The notes under the pieces are model-generated. The model did not search any database. It saw only the letters and a list, made by a program, of their open reading frames with translations, and was not told the origin of the DNA. The position numbers and the translations under genes are program-made. DNA of 64,000 nucleotides from contig PYIU01000008.1 of assembly GCA_003415625.1 (NCBI GenBank), forward strand, positions 2,356,001 to 2,420,000. The letters run 5' to 3'. This document shows, piece after piece, positions 24,576-36,079 of the stretch; the first letter of the stretch is position 1, and every line of letters begins with the position of its first letter. Source of the DNA: Aquanectria penicillioides (taxonomy: Eukaryota > Ascomycota > Sordariomycetes > Hypocreales > Nectriaceae).

Positions 24576-25690
24576 TGTCAGGATATGAGAGAACGGAGCC
24601 TCACGCGACGCGCCTATCTCCGTTTTGACGTCCCTCGGTTGGGGGTGTGTTCTGGATCCGTAACTCAACGTTCGGCAACCCAAGCAGGCGCAAGGAACCC
24701 AACAGGCTTTTGCTTGTTCGCTTTGAGTTTGCGGTTCCCAGAAATTCGGTCGTAGCCGTGCAGCGGCGAATGGCAAGGCGATGCACCGGACCTATCAAGG
24801 CCGAGAGGGGTGAAGGTAGCAGATCTGGATCTGGATCTGGATCGTGGACAGAGGGAGCAGCGGGATGAATAGCGGGGTTAGAGTTCCATTGAGATGCCTG
24901 TCAGGGAGGAGGAAGCTATTGGATGCTGGAGGAGAGACCGACGGTGCGAGATGGGACGTGGATGAGAGAGTTTGTGTCTCTCGAGGGAATGGAGAGCGTC
25001 GTTGACGGGAATTCCGAGGTCCTCGCCGCAGCTGGTAGAGGGCAAGCCGAGGTTTACAGGCGCTGCATTGCGCAAGAGTGCCGCCATAAACCCAAGGTTG
25101 CGCAGTCACTCGGGGCGTCCGGGTGCCGGCACGGGTGCGGATGCGGGGGGAGGGGGGAAGCTTGAAAAAAAAAGACTGCCAGTGCCAGGTGTTTGTAGGG
25201 CTAGCCAACGGCCTGTAAGGGCTTCTGTAGACGCCAGTCCTCGCTGAAAGTCGTCCGCTGTAGGGGGTTTGGCGGGCACTGCTGCAGTGGAGTTTACGCG
25301 GAGCCAGGCAGTTTCAGAGCGCACGCTGGGCAGGCGGGGTCAACCATCGCTTGTTCCCGCTTGCGCCTGGGCGCGCGTCTCTGGACAGCTTGCCAAACCT
25401 CCAACTTCAAGCTTGGCCCGCGCCGCACTCCTCACAGTGCGGTTCTGCCACTCCTCACCGCCCGAATTTTGAACATCCCACCATCCCACACCCCGCCATA
25501 TTCGCATTCCCACAGCAAATGGCCGGCATCGCGCACTCATTCTCCCCCCCCGGGCCTGCATGCCACTCCCTCTGGCCTTTCGTGTGCCATAAACTCGATT
25601 CGCAATCTGTTCCTTCTTCGGGCATAGTCGAGAAAACCCACCCTTTTTGTCTTTGACTTCCGCCCTTTCTGTCTCAGCGCCGTCTGAGGA
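24576..25690. other. Divergent intergenic region between thioesterase and pseudouridine synthase
   Basis: About 1.1 kb separates two oppositely oriented start codons and should hold both promoters. I see a short GGATCT repeat (about 24820-24843) and C/T-rich sequence before the + strand gene, but no TATA box I would trust and no gene. Confidence 0.5.
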
Positions 25691-27430
25691 ATGAGGGCTG
25701 CTGCTCGCCGCCTCCGCCCGTCCACCTCCAGTCTCCACCGATCGAAATCTATTCCACGAGCAGCAAGCAGCCTTTCGCCGGACAGAAGCCCTAGCCGAAG
25801 TCGCAGTTGCACGAGGTCCGTCGCCATGGCATCGCCTGCTCCAAGTCCTGCGGCATCTCCGCTTCCCCCAGGGCCCGAGGACTCTGTTCTCTCGGCCTTC
25901 CAGGACCTTGACTTCCAGGACCTGGGCCTTCAGGATCAGGGCAAAGACGCAAGCACAACCGCAAGCGCCAGTCGGAACCAACAAGAACCGAAACTCGAAA
26001 ACAATGCCAAGAAACCGAGCGACAGAAGCCAGAATCGACCCGACAAGAACAAGAACAAAAACAAAAACAAAGCCGGGGACCCGCCCGTCTCAGATCCTAA
26101 TGTGCCCCTCGTCACTCCCGCTGGCGACCCGTGGCCCCGACCATACCTGATCCAAGGCGGGCTGCGACGAGTCGCACCCTACCATTTCACCTACAATACC
26201 TACTGCAAGGAACGATGGCGCAACCGGCCCCTCATAGAAATCTTTGAGGCTGAGTTCCGAGACAGACCCTTGGATTACTACCGCAGGTCTATGGAGAAGG
26301 GAAGCATCTACGTCAACGGAGAGTGCGTCGGCCCTGAATACGTTGTCCGCAACGGCGACCTCATCTCGCACACGCTGCATCGCCATGAACCACCCGTCTC
26401 TGCCGACCCCGTCGGGGTGATTCATGAAGACGAGGACATGATTGTTATCAATAAACCTGCTGGCGTGCCAGTCCACCCTGCCGGTCGGTACAAGTTCAAC
26501 TCGGTCATTGAGATCATGAAGGCCGATAGGGGCGCGGCCTTCATGCCCTACCCCTGCAACCGCCTTGACCGTCTCACCAGCGGCATCATGTTCATCGCAA
26601 AGAATGTGCCCGCTGCCGAGGCGCTCGGAGTCAAGATCAAGCAGCGCACTGTCAGGAAAGAATACCTTGCCCGTGTAATTGGCAAGTTCCCCGATGGCGA
26701 GGTCGTCTGCGACCAGCCCATCATGCAAATATCCCCCAAGCTAGGGCTGAATCGAGTGCGTGCCAATGGTAAAACTGCCCGTACCGTCTTCAAGAGGCTG
26801 GCCTACTACCCGCCCACAGAGGACCCTGGCACCGCTGCTCAGGATGAGCAGGTCCAAGTCTCCAAGACAGCCAAGGACCTTGAGGAGGAAAAGCACAGAC
26901 CGTGGGTCAAGAAGAGGGGATACTCCATCGTTCGCTGCCTGCCTGTTACTGGCCGGACGCATCAGATCCGAGTTCACCTCCAATACCTGGGGCATCCAAT
27001 CCAAAACGACCCAATCTATGCTAATCAGCGAGTTTGGGGATTTGACCTCGGCCAAGCTGACGCGGACGGGACCCAGAATAGCGACGAGGACGTCATTAGT
27101 CGCCTTTCCCGCATGGGCAAGGATGAAGTAGCAGATGCCGTAGCCTATTATGATGCCATGGTGGACAAGTACGAGAAAAGGAGGGCAGAAAAGATGACGG
27201 GTGAGGTCTGCGACATCTGCGAGACACCATTGTACTCAGACCCTGGGGACCACGAGCTGTCGCTGTGGCTGCACAGTCTACGGTACGAGGACGCAGGCGG
27301 AAGCTGGGCATATGTCAGCCCACTGCCGCAGTGGGCACTCCCGCCAGAGGGTATGAGCGGGCCAACGTCTGTGGGTGGGTTGGAGGATTTGGTGGAGGCG
27401 GTAAAGGAAGAAAATCCGGAGATATCATGA
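25691..27430 (+). CDS. RluA-family RNA pseudouridine synthase (Pus9/Rib2-like)
   Basis: A single 579-codon exon. The RluA catalytic motif is RLDRLTSG with Asp293 as the predicted catalytic residue; upstream lie VNGECVGPEYVVRNGD (an S4-like segment) and the conserved INKPAGVPVHP, and downstream is GRTHQIRVHLQYLGHPI. The arrangement fits fungal Pus9/Rib2(Pus8) enzymes, which in yeast make pseudouridine 32 in mitochondrial and cytosolic tRNAs; which one this represents is inference. Two starts are possible. Met1 (25691) precedes about 45 residues rich in Arg and Ser with almost no acidic residues, resembling a mitochondrial presequence. Met46 (25826) would give a form without it. A Lys/Asn-rich low-complexity stretch (about residues 110-130) precedes the core. 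The C-terminus has a CDIC pair and two His residues that could bind metal. No deaminase domain is evident. Confidence 0.9.
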   Translation: MRAAARRLRPSTSSLHRSKSIPRAASSLSPDRSPSRSRSCTRSVAMASPAPSPAASPLPPGPEDSVLSAFQDLDFQDLGLQDQGKDASTTASASRNQQEPKLENNAKKPSDRSQNRPDKNKNKNKNKAGDPPVSDPNVPLVTPAGDPWPRPYLIQGGLRRVAPYHFTYNTYCKERWRNRPLIEIFEAEFRDRPLDYYRRSMEKGSIYVNGECVGPEYVVRNGDLISHTLHRHEPPVSADPVGVIHEDEDMIVINKPAGVPVHPAGRYKFNSVIEIMKADRGAAFMPYPCNRLDRLTSGIMFIAKNVPAAEALGVKIKQRTVRKEYLARVIGKFPDGEVVCDQPIMQISPKLGLNRVRANGKTARTVFKRLAYYPPTEDPGTAAQDEQVQVSKTAKDLEEEKHRPWVKKRGYSIVRCLPVTGRTHQIRVHLQYLGHPIQNDPIYANQRVWGFDLGQADADGTQNSDEDVISRLSRMGKDEVADAVAYYDAMVDKYEKRRAEKMTGEVCDICETPLYSDPGDHELSLWLHSLRYEDAGGSWAYVSPLPQWALPPEGMSGPTSVGGLEDLVEAVKEENPEIS

Positions 27431-28430
27431 TGAAGTATTGCAACGCCGCCTGCAGCAGCAATGTTGCCCTGCAGCGCCAAACCAACATCCCAACGACCAT
27501 GATTATATGACCATGACCATGACATGACCTTGAAGAACACGACCAAAGAACCTCATATGACCACCATAAGCACGGGCAGCGGGCACTACGAGGATTAGCA
27601 TCGGACGCAAGAGCGGATGGATGAGCGCCAGAGCGCGCCAGCATCTCTCTCTGGCTGGCTGTCCCGCCCAAGTGTCCTGCATCATCCATCACCCACTCGG
27701 TCCCTTGACGCGCATACTCACCTCACATACTTCGTACATACAACTTCGCGGGTGCTTTCGTATGCGGCCCAAACCATGGGCCAGGTCGGTCAAGCCCGCC
27801 AGCCAGTTGGGGGACAGATGGGCTTCTCTGGGTCGCTGGGTCGCTCTCTAGCTGGCTGGGCTGAGATAACATGGACCCTCCCACCACCCCCCTTGCAAGC
27901 CTCTCGCGCGCGCTCTGAGAGGCAGGCCCCTCCCCAAGCAGGTGACGAGATTCCTGCCTCATCGCCAAGGGTGCTAGCTGCGAACCCATGGTTTGGCCTC
28001 TTCTCTACTCGGCTTGCGATTGACCACATCCCCATGCTCAAGCCGAGAAACAACTGCACAGCCGTGACTGGTGGCGGAGCGTCGAAGGCAGTCGGGGGCG
28101 GGTAGCTGTGGCGCCCTGGATGCCCACGTCCCGCAAGCGCGGTAATCTCGACATGCAGAAATCTCCCAGGGATGGAATGCCGTTTGGAGCATAGAGCACT
28201 GGGTCAAAATGGAGCCTGGCAGCGAGGCAAGGTCCCTCTGCACGGGCTTCCCAGTCAAGGACTGTCCGTGTGTTCCCGTTCCCTGCTTTTGTTGTGCCTC
28301 TACCGCCTGTTCTTGGGAACGGCTCCGAGAGGGCGCAGGATGTGCCCGCATTGTGCGGCCAACACAAGAAAGGAAGTGCGGATGCCCCGGGCGAGGGAAA
28401 AGCTGTCGACCGCCTCAGCCTATGTGCAGA

Positions 28431-28470
28431 GGGAGAGGGAGAGGGACAGGGAGAGGGACAGGGAGAGGGG
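28431..28470 (+). repeat. Purine-rich tandem repeat, unit GAGGGACAGGGA
   Basis: Two exact 12-bp units (28441-28464) are flanked by partial copies, forming an all-purine run broken only by single C bases. Confidence 0.85.
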
Positions 28471-30480
28471 AAGGCACCGTGACAACCTGGTGTTCGCCTT
28501 CGCGGACACGGGAGCTGCCTCCGGACATAAAATGCTTCTTGGTTCCAGGCACCGCGCTGGCAGTGATCGGGAGGGGCCAAACAGAGAGTTTTACGCAATT
28601 CCCGTATGCTATTCGAAACAGGAAGTACCAAAAGAAACCCAGTCTGGAACGGGTTTCGCGTGGTTGGTAGACATTCCATTCCAGAGCCCAGGGGCGCGGC
28701 CCGGCCATGGACCGACCAGATGAACCAAAGGGACCCGAAGCTTGGAGGTGTGGGAATGGAGGACACTAAACTACATTCTCCTCCGGACTGGACGAACTGG
28801 TCACGCTCCGTCCTCTGATGTCCCTTTGCAATGAGCTTTTCCGTCTAGGAGGGGTGATGTGAGGAGCCTCGAGACGAGACCCGCCAGCTCTAGGCCTTTC
28901 CTAATCAGCATTCTGAGCCAAAGCACACTTGCTCAACATCACGGAATAGCCCCCGGGGCCCAGCCCTGGGTTTCGACCGTTCGAGGCGGTCGATCATTGC
29001 CCTGGTGAATACACGCATTAACGTGCGTTGGGCCATGTCGCGGATCTAAAAAGAGCAGAGGATAATGGGAAGTGGCCGGGGAGGGGTTCGAGGAGAAGAC
29101 GGAAAAAGGTGGTTCATGTTTTCCTCGCATGGGCTGGAAGATTGATTATCACGGGCTGTCACTGACAGGCTCAAGGACTGATAGACACCCCTGTTCCAAC
29201 ACACACACCATGAAAAATTCTTTGTTAAAAGAATTAGAAATTGAGAATAAGGATAGAACCATTAGTTCGGATGATAGAGGGGGGAAAAAAAAGAGAGGGG
29301 GGGGAATGATGAAAGATGAACAAACGCGATGCACAAATAGATAGCCCAGCTACATTCATCACGCACTCCTTTGGGCGAAGGCTGCTTCGTGCGTAACTGC
29401 TAGTATGGAGACGTCTGGCAGGGGGGGGCGGACCACCTGTGGAATTGTGGCGGGCGATCAATGGATCCTGCACAGCGCGAGAGTTCAAGGTTCCTTTTTG
29501 TTTTCCTGGGGTAAAGTCGGTCGTATTTGCTTTTTTCTTCTGCCGTCCACCTTTCGGCTCCACGGAACGCTACACGGAAAACGGAACCACCCCCCTTGTC
29601 CCAAGCCCAAGGGGACAGACAAAAAGCCCGATTTCATCAACGGCAGCCATCGCAGAGGGTGTTACCACATCCCTGGGACCTTGGAAACGCTTCGCGTCCA
29701 ACAGGATTGTTTCTGCGGCGCGGGCAGACGCAGGCGCAAGCGCAGCGGGACGGCACAGTCCGGTACGGAGCGGTACAGCACATCACATCACATCACACGG
29801 GGGGTTTTGTTGGCTGTTGGCTGGTGAGGAGGCTGCGGGAACGCGGAAGCGTGGGGACATTTTACGGAGTGTGCCATTTGACGATGGTTTTGATGTACCA
29901 TGTAATCCGAATGTAGGTAGTTGATGTGTTCCCCTCCCCGCGCATAGGGTCAGAAGATGGGGGGGTTAAACAAAGAAGAGAAGGACGATGAGGAGGAGGC
30001 GGAGGGTGGCATTTGGGATGGGGAAGCGGATGTGGTATTGACAATGGCGAGGCGAGACGAGGCGAGACGAGGCGAGGGATGGGCTGGCACTCTCAAGGTA
30101 CGGGGATCCGCCCGAGCGAAGGCGGACCGACAGAAAACAGAACCTATCAACGCAGAATCAAACGCAGAAGCAAAAGAGAAGCGGGAGGGCAAGCCTCGTC
30201 CCGACATGTTGGTCTGAGAGCATCAAGGTGCGCAGTCGAGGAGGCAAAAAGGCAGAGAAACATTACGACCAGAGGGAGGATCCGATGGCGGACGGGTGAC
30301 ACCATCCATCCGTTTGTTTGCCTTGCTTCAGCTGCCTTGTGCTCGGCGGCGCAATCTGAAGCAAGAGGCTCATCCACATCGAAGATGCTCGCCCAAGTCC
30401 GATCCAAAGCCATGGCCCAGATAGAAGGTAGGAGGACTCCGGGGCACCAGATGCTAGGCCCGGTGCCGTCAGCTTTTGCG

Positions 30481-30520
30481 CGATGCCATGCGATGCCGCG
30501 CGATGCCGCGCGATGCCGGC
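30481..30520 (+). repeat. Tandem 10-mer CGATGCCGCG, four copies
   Basis: Consecutive units CGATGCCATG, CGATGCCGCG, CGATGCCGCG and CGATGCCGGC; the two middle copies are exact. Non-coding context. Confidence 0.85.
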
Positions 30521-31635
30521 CGCCCGATAAGTTGTGGCATAGCACCTTCGGGGTTATTACAACTGGACCATGTCGCCACGGGCGCTGGCCCACGAGTGCC
30601 ACTCCGGATTCGTCGGAAGGTCCTGAAGCTGTAGGTTCAGGGACGTCCGATCGTTATCAGCATCACCTGGGGGCGGTGATGGGCTCTCTCTAGGCTGCCC
30701 ACCACGGCCAGCCAGCCAGCCAGTGGGCACAGGAGGGGACGAGACAGACCCAGGCGTATTTGGCGTGATATAGCGAATGAGCTCCGGTCGGGGATTCGGC
30801 GTGTGGCTGCCCTTCCCGTGTGATGGTCCTACGGAGGCGGAGTCGGAGGAGCTCCGTAGCTCACCCTCATCATAATTGACCTACTACGGAACTGTGCGAT
30901 GCGACGTCTCGATCTCACCGTTGCGGTGTTTACGAGAGGATGCCTGTTTGCCTGAGCTGGACTGGATTGGATGGATTGGATGGATTGGATGGATGGAGGG
31001 ATAGATGGCTGGCCTCCGTTTCGCCCTCCTCCTCTTTGTCGAAGCTCATAATGTTCCTCCCCACCATCAACGGACAACGGACGGGGAATCCGAACATGGG
31101 ATGCCATGGAAGATCCGCATCAAGTCATGGGATGGCTGATGATGCATCCAACATTGTAGGATGCATATATGATGATGATGATGATGCAGTGCGCCTCGGA
31201 CAGATGGCCGGCGCAGGCCACCAGGTGTTTTGCGCTCTGATAATGGTAAAGCAATGTCTTGCTTGGGGCTCGCACTCAATCTCAATTTGGCTGCCTCATC
31301 TTTGGGTGTCGCGGCAGGGCCCTGGTGTGTTGCCCCAAAATGTCTGCATCCCTGTTCTGTTTCTTCCAGGGCTGGCTCGCCGTATCCACCCCCCTGCCCT
31401 GTCTTGCTTGTCTTGCCTGTCTTGTGGTTGCAACTCCACCACCACTGAGTGACCATCCTCTCTTCCCACAGCTGGGTCGGAAGGACCTGCACGCCCCTGG
31501 ATTCAGGGCTCGAGTTCTGCTGTGCTGCAACGAGCGCTAGGCACGTTCATGGTCCAGCAGAGGCAGACAGAGATGCGCTAGCAGTGGGAGAGGCCTGGGA
31601 TGTTGCTGCAGTGTCCTTCCTCTCATTTTCTCACA

Positions 31636-31654
31636 CCCCCCCCCCCCCCCCCCC
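31636..31654 (+). repeat. Homopolymer run C19
   Basis: Nineteen consecutive C bases in non-coding DNA. A second run of the same length lies about 1 kb downstream. Confidence 0.9.
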
Positions 31655-32420
31655 TTCGCCATGGTCAACGCCATCGCCGGATATCGATTAGCAGCATGCT
31701 GCAAGTGGGAAAAAGGTGAAAGTTTATTCTCGCAGTTGGAGGGTTCAGGGATCCTTGGAACATTCTCTCGCTCACTCCCTCTGTGCCATTTCCCCTCCCC
31801 CCCCCCCCTCCTCCCACGAGCGCTGGGTGGTCGGGCTGCTGTAGTGGACTTGGCCAGCCAGCCAGCCAGCCCTTTTACCTTTACTTTTATTTTACTCGAC
31901 TCTAGGCGGAGCATCGCCATCGGGGAACCGTGAGATGCGGCCAAGGCGAGAGGACTGGACTAAGGACGCCGCGCATCGAGCTTCTGGAAGTACGCCCCCC
32001 CTTCCCTATTTGCTTCTTCGTCCACGGGCGCACGCCCTTCTGGGACGTGGGTTGGTCCCGGAACATCAGAAGGGCACCAGCCAGCCGGCGGGCATAGCAA
32101 GGACGCCATCTCCTCGCCCCCCTCCCCTCTGCTCCACCACTGACATGTGTGCCAGACCAGCTGGAGAGATGCAGAAAGAAGGAGAAAGGAAGGAGGGGAG
32201 AAGGAGGCGAAGAATCGCACATGAACAATCATAGGCCAGAGAGGGCGAAGGGGCGAAGAAGCATGATGCAAAGCGCGTCGTCGGCAATGCGTACTCCCGC
32301 AATGGCCCCAGCCAGTTGACAGTCACCAGTTGCCATTGCAGGTCAGTAGGTCAGACACAACACAAGGCGGCACGAGGAGCAGAGAAAGGGTCCGTGGGCA
32401 GTGGGTCGCAAAATTAGCAA

Positions 32421-32449
32421 GCAGCAACAGCAACAGCAACAGCAACAGC
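32421..32449 (+). repeat. CAGCAA/CAACAG microsatellite
   Basis: About five CAACAG-type hexamers in a row in non-coding DNA about 1 kb upstream of the bZIP start. Confidence 0.85.
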
Positions 32450-32627
32450 CTCTCTCGCTCGATCTCTCAGTCCTGTCGGTCTGCCTTCTGTAAGGGCCTT
32501 GTCTCGTTGACACAACTCAAGACGCCCCTCTAGGTTACGACCTCACCCCCTTCGATGGACCATGCCGTCCATGCATCCTCCATGCCATGCCATGCCATGC
32601 CATGCATCCTTGGCCCTTGAAAGACGA

Positions 32628-32646
32628 CCCCCCCCCCCCCCCCCCC
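32628..32646 (+). repeat. Homopolymer run C19
   Basis: Nineteen consecutive C bases, about 990 bp downstream of the equal-length run at 31636 and about 830 bp upstream of the bZIP start. Confidence 0.9.
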
Positions 32647-33241
32647 TGCGGAGGAAGACCATTGTAAACCACTAGTCTCTTCTTGGACTGGACTGGAGAC
32701 TCCTTGGGTCTTGGGCTGGAACTGGGGGGCAGGGGGGAGTGCCGTGGCCACGACGATGGAGGTCCTCGTCGCCTCGTCCGTCCGGGCTTGATCCGGGAGA
32801 CAGGACGACATCCACTCAAGCCACCCCCGAACCTTGTCTGCATGGGAGGGTCTTGTCCCTCCTCCCACGGCTAAACCACGCTGGGCTAGGTGTGGGCTGG
32901 GCTCTGGATGCTCTGTACCTTGAGGTACCCACGTTCTAGTTCTCCACCCAGTTTGGTGGCATCCAGGGACCCAGACAAGGGACCAGGGCGTAGGACCCTC
33001 TTCCTGAGGAGTGAGAAAGTGTCGATGGTCAATGGTCTAGAGAGGGTCGAGGTCGAGCCTCGAAATGTATATCTTGCACGCACCCCGGTCTGCCCAGCTA
33101 AGAGCCCCCCCGTCGATCAACTTAGCAGGCCGATCGCCATGCAACACTTGCTTCGCGCTTGACCTCTGACGAAAGAAGAAAAAGACTTATTACTCCACTG
33201 CCTCGTGCCTCGTGGTCCTGGTCCCCTGCCTGCCTTGCATC

Positions 33242-33247
33242 TATATA
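33242..33247 (+). promoter_or_regulatory. Possible TATA box of the bZIP gene
   Basis: TATATA-type hexamer about 230 bp before the ATG at 33475. It is followed by a strongly pyrimidine-rich tract (about 33338-33395) and a CA/TACACA microsatellite, the usual composition of fungal leaders. Position and composition suggest core promoter and leader; transcription start unverified. Confidence 0.4.
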
Positions 33248-33408
33248 CCTACTGCTGCTGCTGCTTGGGACGAACCCAGACCGCAACGTCTCTCCACCTC
33301 CAACAACCTTCCATTGTTCGCCCGGACATTGTTTATTTTTCCTTTCTTTTTCTTCTTCTTCTTCACCTTCACCTTTCTTCTTCTTTTCTTCCAATTCTTA
33401 TACACAAT

Positions 33409-33470
33409 CACACTCTCACACACGCACACACGCACACATACACATACATATACACATACACAGACACAGT
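33409..33470 (+). repeat. CA/TACACA microsatellite in the presumed bZIP leader
   Basis: An irregular CA-rich run ends four bases before the start codon of the bZIP gene, so it probably forms the 3' part of the 5' UTR. Confidence 0.8.
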
Positions 33471-33474
33471 CAAG

Positions 33475-34569
33475 ATGGTTCGCTCATCTTCAGCGGAGCC
33501 TGCTGCCAAGCCTACCAAGCGTAAGGGTACGTCGTTGCTTTTCCTCCGTTGCTTTTGTCCCAAGGAGCAATCCTGCAGGTCGATCTCAGCTGCCACTTTC
33601 CTCTTGTGGAAACCCCATCACATTTCCTAACTCGCGACCTTTTTTGTGATAGGCACCCGCAGCGTCTCTACTCTGACTCCCTCACAGCTCGCCCGCAAGC
33701 GAGCCAACGACCGAGAGGCGCAGAGGGCCATTCGCGCCCGAACCAAGGAGCACATTGAGCGACTGGAGCGAGAGCTGGAGGATCTCAAGAGCAAGCAGAA
33801 CCGGGACCAGACTGTCCAGGAGCTTCTGCGACGCAACAAGGCTCTCGAGGAGGAGCTGGCGCGGCTGAAGGAGAACGTCGGCGTGTCGCTGACATCGTCG
33901 CCTTACTCTACTCCAGGTATTTACACACTCGGCCCACCACAGCCACAATCGCATCTCCATGTTATCAATGCAGTGCCTAACCTGAGAAACCAGTCTACGA
34001 TGATAACCTCAGCACAGGCAGCGGCGTTCCCAGCCCCAGAGCCTCACCTTTCCCTTCTAGCGACTACAACTCTCTCCACGACTATTCACAGCAATATGTC
34101 CCCCTCCCCAACAACTGCGAAACCTGGGCCAGCACTGTCCCTTGCCCCATTCCTTCCAACGTTTCCAGCCCTTCATCGTCCGCTAACACGGATGAGTACA
34201 ACGCCGGCTACATCCCCACTAGCGTCCCTACCTCGATGCTCCCCTCCAACAACACCAGCGCTACCAACATCAGCGCCGTGGGCCACAAGGACGTCAAGCT
34301 GGAGTATGAGGATGTCGACCATGGTATGAGACCCCACTGGACTGGGGAGAGGTTTTGGAGATAGAGGGGAGGAGGCTAACCATGTCTACCACACAGATGC
34401 CGGATTCCGCCTCAGCAACCCTGCCATGCACGCCGCTCCCCATTCATACATGACCCAACAACACCAGCAGCAGCAGCAACAGCAACAACAGCAACACCAG
34501 CAACAGCAACACCAGCAGTGGGACATGTACCCAGCTGTCTACTACCCTCAGGCGCAATCCTCACATTGA
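33475..34569 (+). CDS. bZIP transcription factor with C-terminal poly-Gln/His tract
   Basis: Four exons, 33475-33526, 33653-33916, 33994-34323 and 34397-34569, join to 272 residues in phase. Introns are GT-AG; the last two have CTAAC branch points. Residues 31-50 form the DNA-contacting basic region, in which REAQRAIRAR resembles the AQRAFRER of AP-1-like factors. A leucine-containing coiled coil runs from about residue 52 to 100 (heptads through LERELEDL, QELL, ALEEELARL). The Asn of the basic region (Asn36) sits one residue further from the AQ pair than in standard bZIPs. The middle is Ser/Pro/Asn-rich and probably activating or disordered. The tail carries a Gln/His run (about residues 228-254). 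The protein should be a nuclear, dimeric sequence-specific regulator; targets cannot be read. It stands alone, with about 6 kb and 14.4 kb of gene-free DNA on either side. Confidence 0.9.
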
Positions 34570-36054
34570 ATCACCAATTAGGCGGCGCCGTTGGTTACGC
34601 CTGCAACTGCCGCCACAACCATTCATCAAACGCCGAGTCGACGCACCAGATGCTACTCAGCTAGAGATCTGGACGCTCTTTCTAGCACAAGGCAATGAAA
34701 CCGAATCGCCCAGCTGTCCTTGCAACGAACTGCCCACAAACATGCCCATGATCGACTTTTACCTGCTCCATCCACCTATCCCCCGGACACGGCCCGCTTC
34801 ACCGGTGGATTGAGGCTCCCTGTATTGCATTGCCATGAGGACGACACTTCCGACGTTGCACCGACTTACAGGCCCGAATTCCAACTAAACGACCCCTGCC
34901 AGGCCTTGACCAAGCGCTACGGAGCTGTTTCCGGCTGCGGGCCAATTCGGATGCGTTGCGCCTTGTCAACTTGGCTGGCGCCGGCTCCGTCACTGGTGTT
35001 GGCGCGCCCGCTGGGTCATCTCTCAACGGACCTGGGACGGGACCGGGCAACATAGGGCTTACCGACTGGCCTCGCGGCGTTTCTCGAGAGTAGTTGAACC
35101 ACGCTACCCCGAGAACACAAGATTAATCCCGATGCTAGACGGGGCATGGCCTTGCGGTTGCTTGACTACTCTCGCTTCCCCATGTCCCAAGCCCACGCAC
35201 TACCAGCGCCAGGATGGGTCCCCCCCTTCTCACATCACCTCAAGTCACATCACCACGCCACGCCACCGACACCACTATACCCTCTACACTCTTGCCTGCC
35301 ATCAACACACCAATCAATGCCATTTTGAGATAATACCTGTATCTTCACCGTCGAGACTCTTTTGTTTTCTCCTTCTTTCTCGTGTGGGAGAATAGCACCA
35401 CACTGTTACCCACAGGACTCGGGGGCGGGAGGAGCCACCTCCCACCTCGCCATTTCTGGACCATCAAGACTTCCCAACTGTTTTATCACCACTCTCAAAG
35501 GCACATACGCAAGGCGCACACATGACTTCTACATACCCAGGGACTCACACAAAAAAGAGAAAAAAAGTAAAAGAAAAAGACCGAAAAAAAAACCTCCCCA
35601 CAACATTGACGACCAACCAAAAAAGATGCATCAACCAAAAAAGGGCCTCTCCAGATAAAGAAGGACTCGTCGGACAATTTTACTAGACTGAGGGAACTTT
35701 GGGGGTTGCAGCGCCAACCCCGATTATCTTTTTTCTTTTCTGCTACATACTTCTTCACAACTATTGGTGGTCTTGTCGGCGGAGTTGGCGTTCGCTGTAA
35801 CTGGATTGATTTTTGCCCTCTTGCTTGCTTTTTCCCTTTCCTTTTCTTCTGTTGGATATTTTGGCGCGATTTCCGGGCCGGGGTGTGGGACATATGGGAA
35901 GGGGAAACGGGACCCCCCTACGGTACGGGAAATGGGTTGGGGAAATTTGGCGATATGGGGGTTCTTTTAGAAATGAAATGAAACGAAATGACCTGAACTG
36001 CAAATTCAACAAATCGGAATCTGATCTACACACTTGTTGCGTTTTTGCTCTTGT

Positions 36055-36079
36055 GACTGACTGACTGACTGACTGACTC
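36055..36079 (+). repeat. (GACT)n microsatellite
   Basis: Six consecutive GACT units in non-coding DNA about 1.5 kb downstream of the bZIP stop. Confidence 0.9.

Larger units (their letters stand above)
27431..33474. other. Gene-poor region with many simple repeats; leader of the bZIP gene at its end
   Basis: About 6 kb without a conserved protein. It is packed with simple-sequence tracts: a GAGGGACAGGGA tandem (28431-28470), GGCGAGACGA repeats (about 30045-30078), a 10-bp tandem (30481-30520), ATGGATTGG repeats (30963-30997), two C19 runs (31636-31654 and 32628-32646), CAGCAA repeats (32421-32449) and CATGC repeats (32581-32605). Some frames of 150-240 codons exist on either strand, but they are low-complexity and lack recognisable domains. 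The last few hundred bases are the promoter and leader of the bZIP gene. Confidence 0.5.

Noticed and set aside
26090..26728. 212-codon minus-strand frame
   Set aside because: Antisense to the pseudouridine synthase, which is certain from its catalytic motifs.
28038..28766. 242-codon minus-strand frame in the gene-poor region
   Set aside because: Dominated by PCPSPCPSP-type low complexity from the underlying purine repeat; no domain and an overlapping frame of similar length on the other strand.
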